Source: Thermohalobaculum sp951813525 (lineage in GTDB: Bacteria; Pseudomonadota; Alphaproteobacteria; Rhodobacterales; Rhodobacteraceae). From it: a DNA stretch of 64,000 nucleotides. The position numbers and the translations under genes were made by a program. The stretch covers positions 1,054,001 to 1,118,000 of the forward strand of contig CATOTJ020000002.1 of assembly GCA_951813525.2 (NCBI GenBank), in the 5' to 3' direction. Positions 17,727 to 25,987 of the stretch are shown here, one piece after another. The notes below the pieces were generated by a model. It was not told the origin of the DNA. It saw nothing but the letters and a program-made list of their open reading frames with translations, and ran no database searches. Within the stretch, counting starts at the first letter, position 1; every line of letters starts with the position of its first letter.

Positions 17727-18248
17727 ATGAGCGGACTTCTTCCCGGACAGAGCTTTCCCGAGATCGACCTGCCGCGCGTCGGCGGCGGACGGATCGATAA
17801 TTCGATCTTTCAGGGCGCAAAGTTCACGATCTTTAATGTCTATCGCGGTCTGCATTGCCCGCGCTGCAAGAAGCAGCTTCAGGACATTATCGCGCATATG
17901 CCGCAATTTGCGGAACTGGATGCCCAGATTGTCTCCGTCTCGACCGATGGCGAAGACCGGGCCGAGCAGGCGGTTGCCGATTGGGAGCTTGGCGATTTGG
18001 CCATCGGCCATTCGCTGACCATCGATCAGTCGCGTGCGCTGGGATTGTATGTCTCGCAACCCATTCAGGATAGCGAGCCGCGTCCGTTTGCGGAACCCGG
18101 CGTATTCATCGTTTTGCAGGACGGGACGATCTGGGGTTCGGTCGTTGGGACCTTCCCTTTCATTCGCCCGAATGCCGAACAATTGCTGGACGCGATAACG
18201 ATCAAGGACAAGCGCGACTATCCCGCCCGCGGAACAATGGCCGCCTGA
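17727..18248 (+). CDS. Peroxiredoxin-like (AhpC/TSA-fold) protein
   Basis: This 173-residue thioredoxin-fold protein carries the active-site pair in RGLHCPRCKKQLQDI, typical of the peroxiredoxin-like group rather than a classical AhpC. The fold continues with VSVSTDGEDRAEQAV and FIVLQDGTIWG. It probably reduces peroxides or disulfides in the cytoplasm. The start at 17727 follows AGCGAGGAC; an in-frame upstream start would overlap the methyltransferase gene and add basic sequence. Confidence 0.85.
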   Translation: MSGLLPGQSFPEIDLPRVGGGRIDNSIFQGAKFTIFNVYRGLHCPRCKKQLQDIIAHMPQFAELDAQIVSVSTDGEDRAEQAVADWELGDLAIGHSLTIDQSRALGLYVSQPIQDSEPRPFAEPGVFIVLQDGTIWGSVVGTFPFIRPNAEQLLDAITIKDKRDYPARGTMAA

Positions 18249-18316
18249 GCATCGACGGCCCCAAGATCGTGCGCAGGACTGCATTCGGATCGCGGCCGCC
18301 AGCCGCGGTGCGGAGC

Positions 18317-18817
18317 CTATCGGATGTATCGATAATCCAAAGTTCGCAAATCGATCGGGCCGCATTCGCCATGGGTTAGGCATTCGCGCAGGGCCTGGAT
18401 CTGGTCCGGGCCATATCTGAAGAAGATGGCGCTGGGGCAGGGGTTCGTGTCCAATATTAGGCCCTGATCCCCCTGATCCTTCAGCAGAAAAACGGCATCT
18501 GTCGCTTGCATCGGCACCGGGCCGCACCATTGGTCAAGCATGCAACTGGACCGAAAAGTGATGTCCCGCGCAAAGTGACGATCGCGTCCGCCCGGCAACA
18601 GCATCGTGCCGACCAGTCTGTATTTGGCCGTGAAGGTTTCATAGCCTTCCCGGCCACGCAAACCCTCCGGCGGCAGCAGAACACCGGCGACGACTGTCAA
18701 CCTCTCGCCGCGCTCCGCCGCGTCGTTTAAGGACCGCCCGGCATTGGGCGCGATGCAGCTCAACGCCATTGCAACGCCCGGGAAAAGCGAAAGGCACAGT
18801 ACCAGCAAAAGTCGCAT
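18317..18817 (-). CDS. Secreted cysteine-containing protein, function unknown
   Basis: The 166-residue product starts with a clear signal peptide (MRLLLVLCLSLFPGVAMA, cleavage before LSC) and keeps six cysteines in the mature part, which suggests disulfides in the periplasm. I do not recognise the family. Its ATG lies one base after the stop of the crotonase gene (TAAGATG), and its ribosome binding site GGAGAG lies within that gene's end, so the two are translationally coupled. Confidence 0.75.
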   Translation of the reverse strand: MRLLLVLCLSLFPGVAMALSCIAPNAGRSLNDAAERGERLTVVAGVLLPPEGLRGREGYETFTAKYRLVGTMLLPGGRDRHFARDITFRSSCMLDQWCGPVPMQATDAVFLLKDQGDQGLILDTNPCPSAIFFRYGPDQIQALRECLTHGECGPIDLRTLDYRYIR

Positions 18818-18818
18818 C

Positions 18819-19634
18819 TTAAATCTCTCCAAAATTGCCGGACCGGCCCTTGCCGGCGGCGAAACGTCCGGCGCCCGTGGTTCCCTGGTTGATCGTTGCA
18901 TCGATCCCGTTCGCCCATTCGCGGCGCAGGCCTTCGCGGATCTCGGCGCCCTGATTCTCGATGATCGAGCGCCGGTCCGCCAGCATCGCTTCTTGCGGAA
19001 ACCGGCAAATTTCGTGCGCCATCTCCAGCGCTGCCGCAAGCGCCTGGCCTTCGGGCACAACCTTCTCGCACAGCCCAATGCGATAGCATTCCTCTGCCGG
19101 GACCTTGCGCCCGGTCATCGTGATTTCCAGCGCCTTGCCCTGACCGACCAGCCGGGGCAGGCGGACGGTGCCGCCATCGATCAACGGGATCCCCCATCGG
19201 CGGCAATAGACCCCCATATACGCGGTTTCGGCCATGACCCGGCAGTCGGCCAGCAGGGCCAGTTCCATGCCGCCTGCGACCGCCGGTCCCTCGACAGCGG
19301 CGATGACGGGTTTGTCGAATTCCATCCTGCTTGGACCCATCGGTCCGCGCGGCGGTTGTCCGGCACCGATTGGAAAGGCCAGGCCACGTCTGATTTCGCG
19401 GTCGAAATCATCGGGATCCGTCAAAGACGAGCCGTATTTCAGATCCCAACCACCGCAAAAGGCACCGCCTGCACCGGTAAAGACCGCCGCCATTGCGTTC
19501 GGATCATCGTTGAACGCCTGAAAGGCGGCGTATAGCGCATCGGCTGTGGCTGGATCGACGGCGTTGCGGGCCTGCTCGTAGCGATTGATCGAAATGGTCC
19601 GAACCGGACCGTCGTTGCTGATGTCGACTGACAT
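18819..19634 (-). CDS. Enoyl-CoA hydratase/isomerase (crotonase) family protein
   Basis: The 271-residue protein has the two oxyanion-hole segments of crotonases, TGAGGAFCGGWDLK and VEGPAVAGGMELALLADCR, followed by GGTVRLPRLVG and GLCEKVVPEG. Crotonases hydrate, isomerise or hydrolyse acyl-CoA esters; the exact reaction is open. Its ribosome binding site GGGAG lies directly behind the stop of the BLUF gene, 14 bases upstream, and it is coupled to a secreted-protein gene downstream, so the order BLUF-crotonase-secreted protein forms an operon. Confidence 0.92.
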   Translation of the reverse strand: MSVDISNDGPVRTISINRYEQARNAVDPATADALYAAFQAFNDDPNAMAAVFTGAGGAFCGGWDLKYGSSLTDPDDFDREIRRGLAFPIGAGQPPRGPMGPSRMEFDKPVIAAVEGPAVAGGMELALLADCRVMAETAYMGVYCRRWGIPLIDGGTVRLPRLVGQGKALEITMTGRKVPAEECYRIGLCEKVVPEGQALAAALEMAHEICRFPQEAMLADRRSIIENQGAEIREGLRREWANGIDATINQGTTGAGRFAAGKGRSGNFGEI

Positions 19635-19648
19635 GATCTCTTGCTCCC

Positions 19649-20038
19649 TTACATTTCAGCAAGTTCAACCACGCGTGCGGATAGGAAATTTCGATCGCAA
19701 TTGAGAAACCCCTGTCGCGTGAAACGCTCACCGATTACGGGATTAGAGATACCGCTCACAAGTTTCATGTTCCACTGCGCAAACCGGCGCGCTTTGATTG
19801 TCTTTCCGTCGACGACGTTGATATCTTTATGCCGCTGATCGCGGCAAATCCTGCGCATGGTTGCCATGACTTCCGCTTGCCCACCTTCCAAGACCTGGAA
19901 GAAAACCTCGAGGTCGCAGTACAAACAACCAGTGATTCCGCTTTTCGTGTTCCGGGCGACGGACCTATCGCGTATCCGGAGGATCTCGGCGATGGCCCCC
20001 GCAACATTCGAGACGCTGATATAGGCTATCGAGATCAT
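19649..20038 (-). CDS. BLUF-domain blue-light photoreceptor
   Basis: This 129-residue protein is a stand-alone BLUF domain, which binds FAD and senses blue light. All key residues are present: Tyr6 (IAYISVS), Asn30 (RNTKSGITG), Gln48 (FFQVLEG), Trp89 and Met91 (QWNMKL), plus the conserved RDQRHKDI segment. About 35 extra C-terminal residues could carry the output surface. With no fused effector, signalling must go through a partner protein. It is the first gene of an operon with a crotonase and a secreted protein. In Rhodobacterales, BLUF proteins such as AppA link light to redox control; that parallel is inference. Confidence 0.92.
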   Translation of the reverse strand: MISIAYISVSNVAGAIAEILRIRDRSVARNTKSGITGCLYCDLEVFFQVLEGGQAEVMATMRRICRDQRHKDINVVDGKTIKARRFAQWNMKLVSGISNPVIGERFTRQGFLNCDRNFLSARVVELAEM

Positions 20039-20070
20039 TCATCACCCGTCGGTGGCTGCACCGCGCTCGC

Positions 20071-20097
20071 TGCCAGCCGCAGTTTCTGGCAATTTTT
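20071..20097 (+). other. Hairpin upstream of the BLUF gene
   Basis: TGCCAG and CTGGCA can pair around a nine-base loop and are followed by ATTTTT on the + strand. It looks like a terminator but no + strand gene ends here. It lies in the upstream region of the minus-strand BLUF gene. Confidence 0.3.
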
Positions 20098-20181
20098 GCC
20101 CTAAAGGCAATCTTCATCTGGGGGTGGCGAGCTAACACTGTTCGCGTTTTGGGTGGGCGCAGGGCCAAGATGGGCCGGTTC

Positions 20182-20889
20182 TCAGGCCAGTTTTGTGGCC
20201 AATTCCGCAAAGTCGGTGCAGATGAGATCGGGCTGATGCGGCCCTTGTCCGAACGGCCTGCGGCGCCGGTCGATAAAGGCTGTTCGCATGCCCCAGGACT
20301 TTGCGCCAACGCAGTCGAATGCGTGATTGGCGACAAACAGGATTTGCGAGCGGTCCAGTCCGATCCTTTCCTCTGCCAGTGCATAGGTCTGCCACGCGGG
20401 TTTGAAGAACCCGGCATCAGCGACACTGATGCGGCTGTCGAAATCGAAACCGATATGTGGACGGGCGGCTTCCAACATATCCGGATCACCGTTCGACAAG
20501 ATGTGCAGACCAAGGCCCGAAGCCCGCAACCGGTCAAGCGCCGTCACCACATCGGGAAAGGGTTTCAGTTTTTCTATCTCGCTGACCAGCCAGCGCACTT
20601 CATCTTGATCGTGCTGGATACCGGCACGATCCATGACGTGAGAGACAGCTCGGTGACCGATTTCCCGGTATGGCGTGTGTCCGCGTGCGCATAAAGCGTC
20701 GATCATCGAATTTTCGAAATGAGTGCGGCGCCACCATGTCACAAAACTGTTCGGTTTACCGGACCAGCCTTTGCCCGACAGCCAAGGCGTAACGGCCGCG
20801 ACCAACCCGCCCTGCATGTCAACTATCGTGCCGTATTGATCAAAGACCAGTGCCCGGATTTCGCGGCGCAGAAGGGAAGGGTTGGTCAT
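20182..20889 (-). CDS. Haloacid dehalogenase-like HAD hydrolase (type II)
   Basis: The 235-residue protein has the HAD nucleophile Asp17 in FDQYGTIVD, the L-2-haloacid dehalogenase-type cap with WWRRTHFEN, motif II LSNGDPDML, the lysine motif FKPAWQTYALAEE, and the acidic end VANHAFDCVGAKSWGMRT. Type II dehalogenases turn L-2-haloacids into D-2-hydroxyacids. The usual SSN in the last motif is AN here, so a related phosphatase or dehalogenase with another substrate is possible. It lies upstream of the BLUF gene on the same strand with a 143-base gap. Confidence 0.85.
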   Translation of the reverse strand: MTNPSLLRREIRALVFDQYGTIVDMQGGLVAAVTPWLSGKGWSGKPNSFVTWWRRTHFENSMIDALCARGHTPYREIGHRAVSHVMDRAGIQHDQDEVRWLVSEIEKLKPFPDVVTALDRLRASGLGLHILSNGDPDMLEAARPHIGFDFDSRISVADAGFFKPAWQTYALAEERIGLDRSQILFVANHAFDCVGAKSWGMRTAFIDRRRRPFGQGPHQPDLICTDFAELATKLA

Positions 20890-21038
20890 GGTTCCTCGGG
20901 TCCGGTCGCTTCAGGATTGGGATATAGTTCCATCATACCGGCGCCGCGGCCAGAAGCGCAATTGACGACAACCGTTCGTCCGCTGAAGTTAAGGCAACAA
21001 CAACACAATGGAACAACAAAACAGTGGGAGGCTGACCG

Positions 21039-21821
21039 ATGAACGTCGAGACCAAAGGTGCCATCGAGGGATACACTGACGAACAGTGGCAGGCGCGTGT
21101 CGATCTGGCGGCGGCACATCGCTGCGCCGTGATGCACGGACTGCATGAAGGGATCTTCAACCATCTGACCCTGCGTGTGCCCGGCCATGACGATCGCTAT
21201 TATCAGATCCCGTTCGGCCACCACTGGTCCGAGGTGAATGCCTCGTGTTTCATGGAGGTTGGCTATGACGGAGAGATCAAGCGCGGCGAAGGGATCATGG
21301 AGCGGTCGGCTTTTTGTATCCATGCGCCGATGCATAAGGCGTTGGACCACGCAGCGGCGGTCTTTCACACCCATATGCCTTACGCCAGCGCGCTGACCCG
21401 GCTGGAAGATCAGCGCATCAAGCCGATCGGGCAGACCGAGTTGGCGATCGCGATGCGCACCGGATATGACGACCACTATGACGGTCCGGGCCTGGACCCC
21501 GCCGAAGGCAAACGACTTGCCGAATTGTGCGGCAAAAGCCAGATTGTCATGATGGCCAATCACGGTGCCCTGACGCTGGGCAAAAATGTTGCCGAGGCCT
21601 ATGACCGGCTCTACTACCTCGAGCGTGTTGCGCAGGTTCAGGTTTATGCGATGTGGACCGGAGAGAAGCTGCGCGAGTTGCCGGAACCCGTTATCGAGAA
21701 GACCTATGAAGCGTTCCGCGGACCGGGTGCGCCCAAATATGGCGACAAATCCAATGCGCAATGGCTTTTCGATGCGCTGAAACGGATTCTTGACCGCAAA
21801 GAGCCAGACTATAAGGAATAG
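21039..21821 (+). CDS. Class II aldolase/adducin family protein
   Basis: The 260-residue protein has the class II aldolase fold signatures: the zinc-binding pair in FHTHMPYASAL, the third histidine in MMANHGALTLG, and NHLTLRVPG near the start. Members cleave or epimerise sugar phosphates, or act on other hydroxy acids. The ATG follows GGGAGGCTGACCG. The 40 bases before it are rich in CAA/AAC and should be unstructured. It stands divergent to the HAD gene. Confidence 0.9.
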   Translation: MNVETKGAIEGYTDEQWQARVDLAAAHRCAVMHGLHEGIFNHLTLRVPGHDDRYYQIPFGHHWSEVNASCFMEVGYDGEIKRGEGIMERSAFCIHAPMHKALDHAAAVFHTHMPYASALTRLEDQRIKPIGQTELAIAMRTGYDDHYDGPGLDPAEGKRLAELCGKSQIVMMANHGALTLGKNVAEAYDRLYYLERVAQVQVYAMWTGEKLRELPEPVIEKTYEAFRGPGAPKYGDKSNAQWLFDALKRILDRKEPDYKE

Positions 21822-21823
21822 CG

Positions 21824-21870
21824 CCCGACCGGGCATGCCGAAAGGAAAGGCACCCGACCGGGCATGCCGA
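21824..21870. repeat. Two perfect 18-bp direct repeats
   Basis: CCCGACCGGGCATGCCGA occurs at 21824-21841 and again at 21853-21870, a spacing of 29 bases. Each copy holds the palindrome GGCATGCC. The repeat lies between the aldolase stop and the signal-peptide gene that follows. It could be a local duplication or a paired binding site. Confidence 0.8.
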
Positions 21871-21891
21871 CCCTCGGCACCGGAGATCGAA

Positions 21892-22983
21892 TTGATACGA
21901 TTTGCTTTCACCGCGCTGATCGCCGCGGTCTCGCTTGGCACTGCGCCATCGGCAGCCATTGCCGAGCCATCGTTCTTGGAAAGCCCGCCGCCCGATGTTT
22001 CGACGCCGCAGGCATTGGCCGCGTGCCGGACAAACGCCCGCTGCATGATCCATGCGGGTTACGCCGCTTATGCCAGCCCGGCCTATGACGACATAAACCG
22101 GATGATCCCCTGGGAGCACGTCCGTGTCGCCTTGGCGCTGTCCGGGGCGTCGCAGGCCGACTTTGACTTTATTGACGGGTTGATCAGGGCAGAAGCGGAT
22201 CGGCTGATGGCCGAACGAAACGAGGCACAGCCGACCTTTTCGAACCTGTTGATCATGGCAGCGAGGGTTGGATTAGCGCAGGACCCCGAAGGGTTTCGTT
22301 TCGCCGATCTTTGGGCGCGTTTTGCCGACCAGATCGCGACCCATAACAGCCACAAGAAGCCGATCAATACGATCCAGTGTCTGACCCTGCGAACCTTGTT
22401 CGACGGATCTGCGTTGCAAAAGCATCTAAGGGTAGAACCTGTTTTCGAAGCCTTTGCTGATTCTGAACCCTGCAGGTTCGATCTGGAAGAACTGCATCGC
22501 AGGTACGAGAAACACTTGGTTCAAACGTTGAATTTTGCCTTGAAGGTTCCTGACGGCGAAGATCGAGCGAAGTTCCTGGGCCGCATGCCTGCACGGGCGC
22601 TTTTGTCCTTTTATCATGACCGCGACGCCGACAAGGCGACGATCGCCGCCGACCTGATGCTTGAAGCGATGGCTGAACGTGTCGCCCAGGGTAGGGCCTT
22701 TTCGACCGATCATCTACGCGGGGCGGCCGTCCTGTTCAAAAGCGGATATCCTGACCGGGCAAAGGCGCTATTGAGCACGATCGATGACAAAACACGGGGC
22801 CGTTGGCGGGTCGATCTGTTGAACGATGTCTATCTGGCGGCTGTTCTGGACAAAAACGAGCCGATCATCGAAATCCTGCAGCCGATAATCGAGCAGCGCC
22901 TCAAACCATCGCTGACCAAGGGGCGCGGGCGTATCTCAAATGTCGCAGCGATGATGTATTTGGCTGCGGGGAACTCGCGTTGA
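21892..22983 (+). CDS. Secreted protein of unknown function
   Basis: I place the start at the TTG at 21892, which follows GGAGA by five bases and gives an immediate signal peptide (IRFAFTALIAAVSLG, cleavage near AIA-EP), for a product of 363 residues. An ATG at 21790 would put 34 unrelated residues ahead of it, inside the aldolase gene. The mature protein is helical and has several cysteines (near ACRTNARCMI). It looks like a solenoid of helices, as in TPR-like repeats. I do not recognise a family. Confidence 0.7.
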   Translation: MIRFAFTALIAAVSLGTAPSAAIAEPSFLESPPPDVSTPQALAACRTNARCMIHAGYAAYASPAYDDINRMIPWEHVRVALALSGASQADFDFIDGLIRAEADRLMAERNEAQPTFSNLLIMAARVGLAQDPEGFRFADLWARFADQIATHNSHKKPINTIQCLTLRTLFDGSALQKHLRVEPVFEAFADSEPCRFDLEELHRRYEKHLVQTLNFALKVPDGEDRAKFLGRMPARALLSFYHDRDADKATIAADLMLEAMAERVAQGRAFSTDHLRGAAVLFKSGYPDRAKALLSTIDDKTRGRWRVDLLNDVYLAAVLDKNEPIIEILQPIIEQRLKPSLTKGRGRISNVAAMMYLAAGNSR

Positions 22984-23009
22984 ATGGCGCTGAACCCGGC
23001 GCCTGAGAT

Positions 23010-24560
23010 TCATTCTGCGGCCAGCCCCGGCCGTTGGTTCTGTCCGGCAAGTTCCGGCGTCTGCGGCACCTGACAACCGACAGGGCAACAGCGTCCAGGT
23101 TGCTTGGACACCTTATCGCCGGTGTCCAGAACGCCCCGGTCCAGCAGCTTTTCAACCAGAGCGCGGCGTTCCTCGAGCGGATAGTACCGGTAGATTTCGC
23201 GGCGCAGTGCCTCGGGCGATCCACCGCCATGCAGCGAGATCACCGACATCCACCCGGCCTCGTCTGACGCGGATAGGTCGCGCATCAACCGGCCGACCTC
23301 CAACCGATGTTCGGTCGGCACGCCCGGCGCGCCCTGCAACATCGCCATCATGTCGCCGCGCGTCTCGGGGTTGTGGTCCTCGTCCGGGCCGGGCAGGGCA
23401 ACGATCATGCCGCCGGAAACGTCATGGGCCAACCGGTGCATTTCGTAGATTTGGGTCGCCATCATCAGCTTGCCGACATTGGCAAAGACGCCGTCCGGCT
23501 GCTGCACCCCTGCTTCCTGAAATCCATAGACCGACGCTGCAACACCGCAGGCATAAAACCCCTCGACGATCTTGATCAATTCGACCAGATCGTTTCGGAT
23601 ATGATCGTGATCTCCGGCATCCAGGCCGTTTGCCTCGATCATCAAAACGCCCGCACCGATCAGCAGATCGCCGAACCCGGCCCGTGCGCCGATACAGGAG
23701 TGGCGGTGATGGGTGGCATAGGTCGATGTCAGGTGTTGGGCCTGCGTCCACTCCCCTGCCATGAAGACCTTGTCCCACGGAACAAAGACGTCCTCGAAAA
23801 CCGCCATCGCCGTTGCCATCCCGTATCGCGCCGAAAACTTTGCAGCGGCCTCGCCCGGGCGCCCGGCGGGGCGCGAGATGATCGTGATCCCCGGCGCGTC
23901 GATGGGCAAAGCGCAGCAGACGGCGAAATCGGCGTCCGCTTCGGTCATTGCCCGGCACGGCATAACCAGCAATTCATGAACATAGGCGCCTGCGGTGATG
24001 ATCGCCTTGGCGCCGCGGATCACGATCCCGTGCGCACGCCGTTCGGTTATGTGGACATAGCTATCGGCATTGGTCTGTTGATGCGGGCGCAGCGACCGGT
24101 CGCCTTTGCCATCGGTCATCGCGATACCAACCGTCAGGTCCCGGTCCTGAACCTCATGCAAATAGGCCAGCAGGCGCGGGTGATACTCGGTCCCCAGTTC
24201 GGCATCCATCCGCGCTGTCGCCTGATATACGCCGGACAGCCCGTCATGGGTCAGATATCGCATGGCGCACCCGACCTCGCGGCACAAAAGACGGACGGCT
24301 TCCAGTTTCTCGATCAGATCCTGCGGTGACCGGTCGATATGGGTCATCCGGTTGACTGTGCGCCCGGTCGTCTGCTCGACGGCGGTCATCAGATGTGTGT
24401 ACCGCGCGTCATGGGCCATATCATAGCCCTTTGCGATGGCGTTCACACCGGGCGCCAACAGTGGTTCGTCGGCGACGTTCTCGATCCGGTTGCCATTGAC
24501 AAAGACCCTGGGCGACAAGGCCCGGAGCGTCTCGCGATAGTCGTCGCCCGTCATCAGCAT
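23010..24560 (-). CDS. 4-hydroxyphenylacetate 3-hydroxylase (HpaB) family protein
   Basis: The 516-residue protein matches the HpaB/PvcC/AbfD superfamily of FAD-using enzymes with an acyl-CoA dehydrogenase-like fold. Signatures include GDDYRETLRALSPRVFVNG at the N-terminus, RYLTHDGLSGVYQATARMD, FEDVFVPWDKVFM and HHRHSCIGARAGFGDLLIGA. The cysteine seven residues after the key histidine, which holds the Fe-S cluster in 4-hydroxybutyryl-CoA dehydratase, is Ala here, so a flavin-dependent hydroxylase is more likely. The start at 24560 follows GGGAGGA. No HpaC-type reductase gene is in the window. It diverges from a DUF3228 gene. Confidence 0.85.
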   Translation of the reverse strand: MLMTGDDYRETLRALSPRVFVNGNRIENVADEPLLAPGVNAIAKGYDMAHDARYTHLMTAVEQTTGRTVNRMTHIDRSPQDLIEKLEAVRLLCREVGCAMRYLTHDGLSGVYQATARMDAELGTEYHPRLLAYLHEVQDRDLTVGIAMTDGKGDRSLRPHQQTNADSYVHITERRAHGIVIRGAKAIITAGAYVHELLVMPCRAMTEADADFAVCCALPIDAPGITIISRPAGRPGEAAAKFSARYGMATAMAVFEDVFVPWDKVFMAGEWTQAQHLTSTYATHHRHSCIGARAGFGDLLIGAGVLMIEANGLDAGDHDHIRNDLVELIKIVEGFYACGVAASVYGFQEAGVQQPDGVFANVGKLMMATQIYEMHRLAHDVSGGMIVALPGPDEDHNPETRGDMMAMLQGAPGVPTEHRLEVGRLMRDLSASDEAGWMSVISLHGGGSPEALRREIYRYYPLEERRALVEKLLDRGVLDTGDKVSKQPGRCCPVGCQVPQTPELAGQNQRPGLAAE

Positions 24561-24659
24561 GATGGTCCTCCCGCAGCGTTGATCCCGGTCTAGCATGTGG
24601 GCTTTCGCCGTGGAAAGGTTCGGGCCAACATGGATGGGATGGTCTGGAGAAGAATGGGA

Positions 24660-25253
24660 ATGCCGGCGGCTATGAAGATTGCGATGACGGAATTTGCGTT
24701 GCGAAACTGGGAACCGGATGCCTCCGGCACCAGAGTGGTGGGGATCACGCCCGGCGAGTTGACCGAAAACTGCAACGCGTTGGCCGGGCAGGGCGCATCG
24801 CTGGTCGATGGCTATGCCCCGTTCTGCAAGCATCTGTTCGTGCAGAACCGTACGCCGACCCGGGCGGCCTTTGCACCGATCACCGATCAAAACCGTGCCG
24901 CCCTTCGCTCGGGCTACAAGGCCCGGCGCGAGGGGGAGTTGGCGGTTCTGGAGCGTTGGTTCGAGGGGATCGATGCGCCGCGCGCCGAGTGGCTGGATAT
25001 TATTCTTTATTCGCAGGCCCAATTACGCGCTGAAGCCGAAGACTATCCCGGCGAGCAGGAGGTTCCCGATTGTGACTGGGGCATCGTCTCGATCATCGGG
25101 GTTCTGGAACCGGCGGAACCCCCGATGCCGCCGATCACACAGTTGCGCAACGCGCTGGGCCGCGATCAGGGCGGGTCCGGCGTGGCGATTGATCCGGACG
25201 CTTATGGCCGCGCCGTTGCGTTCTGGGACCTTCACGCGGCGGTCCGGTCGTGA
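24660..25253 (+). CDS. DUF3228 family protein
   Basis: This 197-residue cytoplasmic protein resembles the DUF3228 family, recognisable by the C-terminal block DCDWGIVSIIGVLEP, then MPPITQLRNALGRDQGGSG and a tail AVAFWDLHAA. Its function is unknown. The ATG at 24660 follows GGAGAAG and GGGA; in-frame ATGs at 24672 and 24684 are alternatives. Its stop overlaps the GTG start of the methyltransferase gene (GTGA), so they are co-translated. Confidence 0.7.
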   Translation: MPAAMKIAMTEFALRNWEPDASGTRVVGITPGELTENCNALAGQGASLVDGYAPFCKHLFVQNRTPTRAAFAPITDQNRAALRSGYKARREGELAVLERWFEGIDAPRAEWLDIILYSQAQLRAEAEDYPGEQEVPDCDWGIVSIIGVLEPAEPPMPPITQLRNALGRDQGGSGVAIDPDAYGRAVAFWDLHAAVRS

Positions 25254-25987
25254 CCGTCAATGGGTGGGATCGGTCGGCCGAGGCCTGGCTGGCCGAACAA
25301 GGTTCGGCAGGGGATTGGGGACGGCGGTATGTCCTGGATCGGATCATGACGGAGCGTGCCCAGGCGCATCCCGCCGAAAATGCGATCGACATCGGCTGCG
25401 GCGAAGGGCGGTTTTGCCGGATGCTGGCTGCGGCGGGGATCGCGGCCACCGGCGTCGAGCCGACGGCCCGCCTGCGCCAGGTGGCTGCCGAACGCGATGG
25501 CGAAGGCACCTATGTCGATGCCCGGGCAGAGGCCTTGCCGTTTCCCGGCCAGACCTTCGATCTGGCCGTCTCCTACCTCTCGCTGATCGACATCCCCGAT
25601 TTCCGCGCCGCCATCGCCGAAATGGCCCGTGTTCTGCGCCCCGGCGGGCGCCTTTTGATCGCCAATCTGACCAGCTTTAACACCGCTGGCATGGGGTCAG
25701 GCTGGATCGATGGGCCGGACGGGCAGCGGATATTTCCGATCGATAACTACCTCGACGAAATGCCCGAGGCCGTGGCGTGGCGCGGCATCGCCGTCACCAA
25801 CTGGCACCGTCCGCTCTCGGCCTATCTGCAGGCCCTGCTGGGCGCGGGCCTGGTGCTGACCTATTTCGATGAACCGGCGCCGTCCGGCTTTCCTGCCGAA
25901 GACGCCGCCAAGGCCGACCGATACCGCCGGGTGCCCTATTTCCTGGTGATGGAGTGGTCAAAACCAGGAGAAACAGATGTACCGTGA
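25250..25987 (+). CDS. Class I SAM-dependent methyltransferase
   Basis: The 245-residue enzyme has the SAM-binding motif AIDIGCGEGRFCRML at about residue 44, the acidic residue in GVEPTARL, the DARAEALPFPGQTFDLAV block and RVLRPGGRLLIANL, which place it near the UbiE/Methyltransf_11 type. Its GTG start overlaps the DUF3228 stop and its end overlaps the next gene by 11 bases. The substrate is probably a small molecule and is not known. Confidence 0.9.
   Translation: MTVNGWDRSAEAWLAEQGSAGDWGRRYVLDRIMTERAQAHPAENAIDIGCGEGRFCRMLAAAGIAATGVEPTARLRQVAAERDGEGTYVDARAEALPFPGQTFDLAVSYLSLIDIPDFRAAIAEMARVLRPGGRLLIANLTSFNTAGMGSGWIDGPDGQRIFPIDNYLDEMPEAVAWRGIAVTNWHRPLSAYLQALLGAGLVLTYFDEPAPSGFPAEDAAKADRYRRVPYFLVMEWSKPGETDVP

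Noticed and set aside
22981..23012. GGCGC/GCGCC hairpin between the secreted-protein gene and the HpaB gene
   Set aside because: It has a short stem and no T-run on either strand, so it does not qualify as an intrinsic terminator.
24561..25022. Extension of the HpaB-family gene to an upstream start at 25022
   Set aside because: The extra 154 residues are unlike the family, run opposite the DUF3228 gene, and a GGGAGGA ribosome binding site marks the start at 24560.
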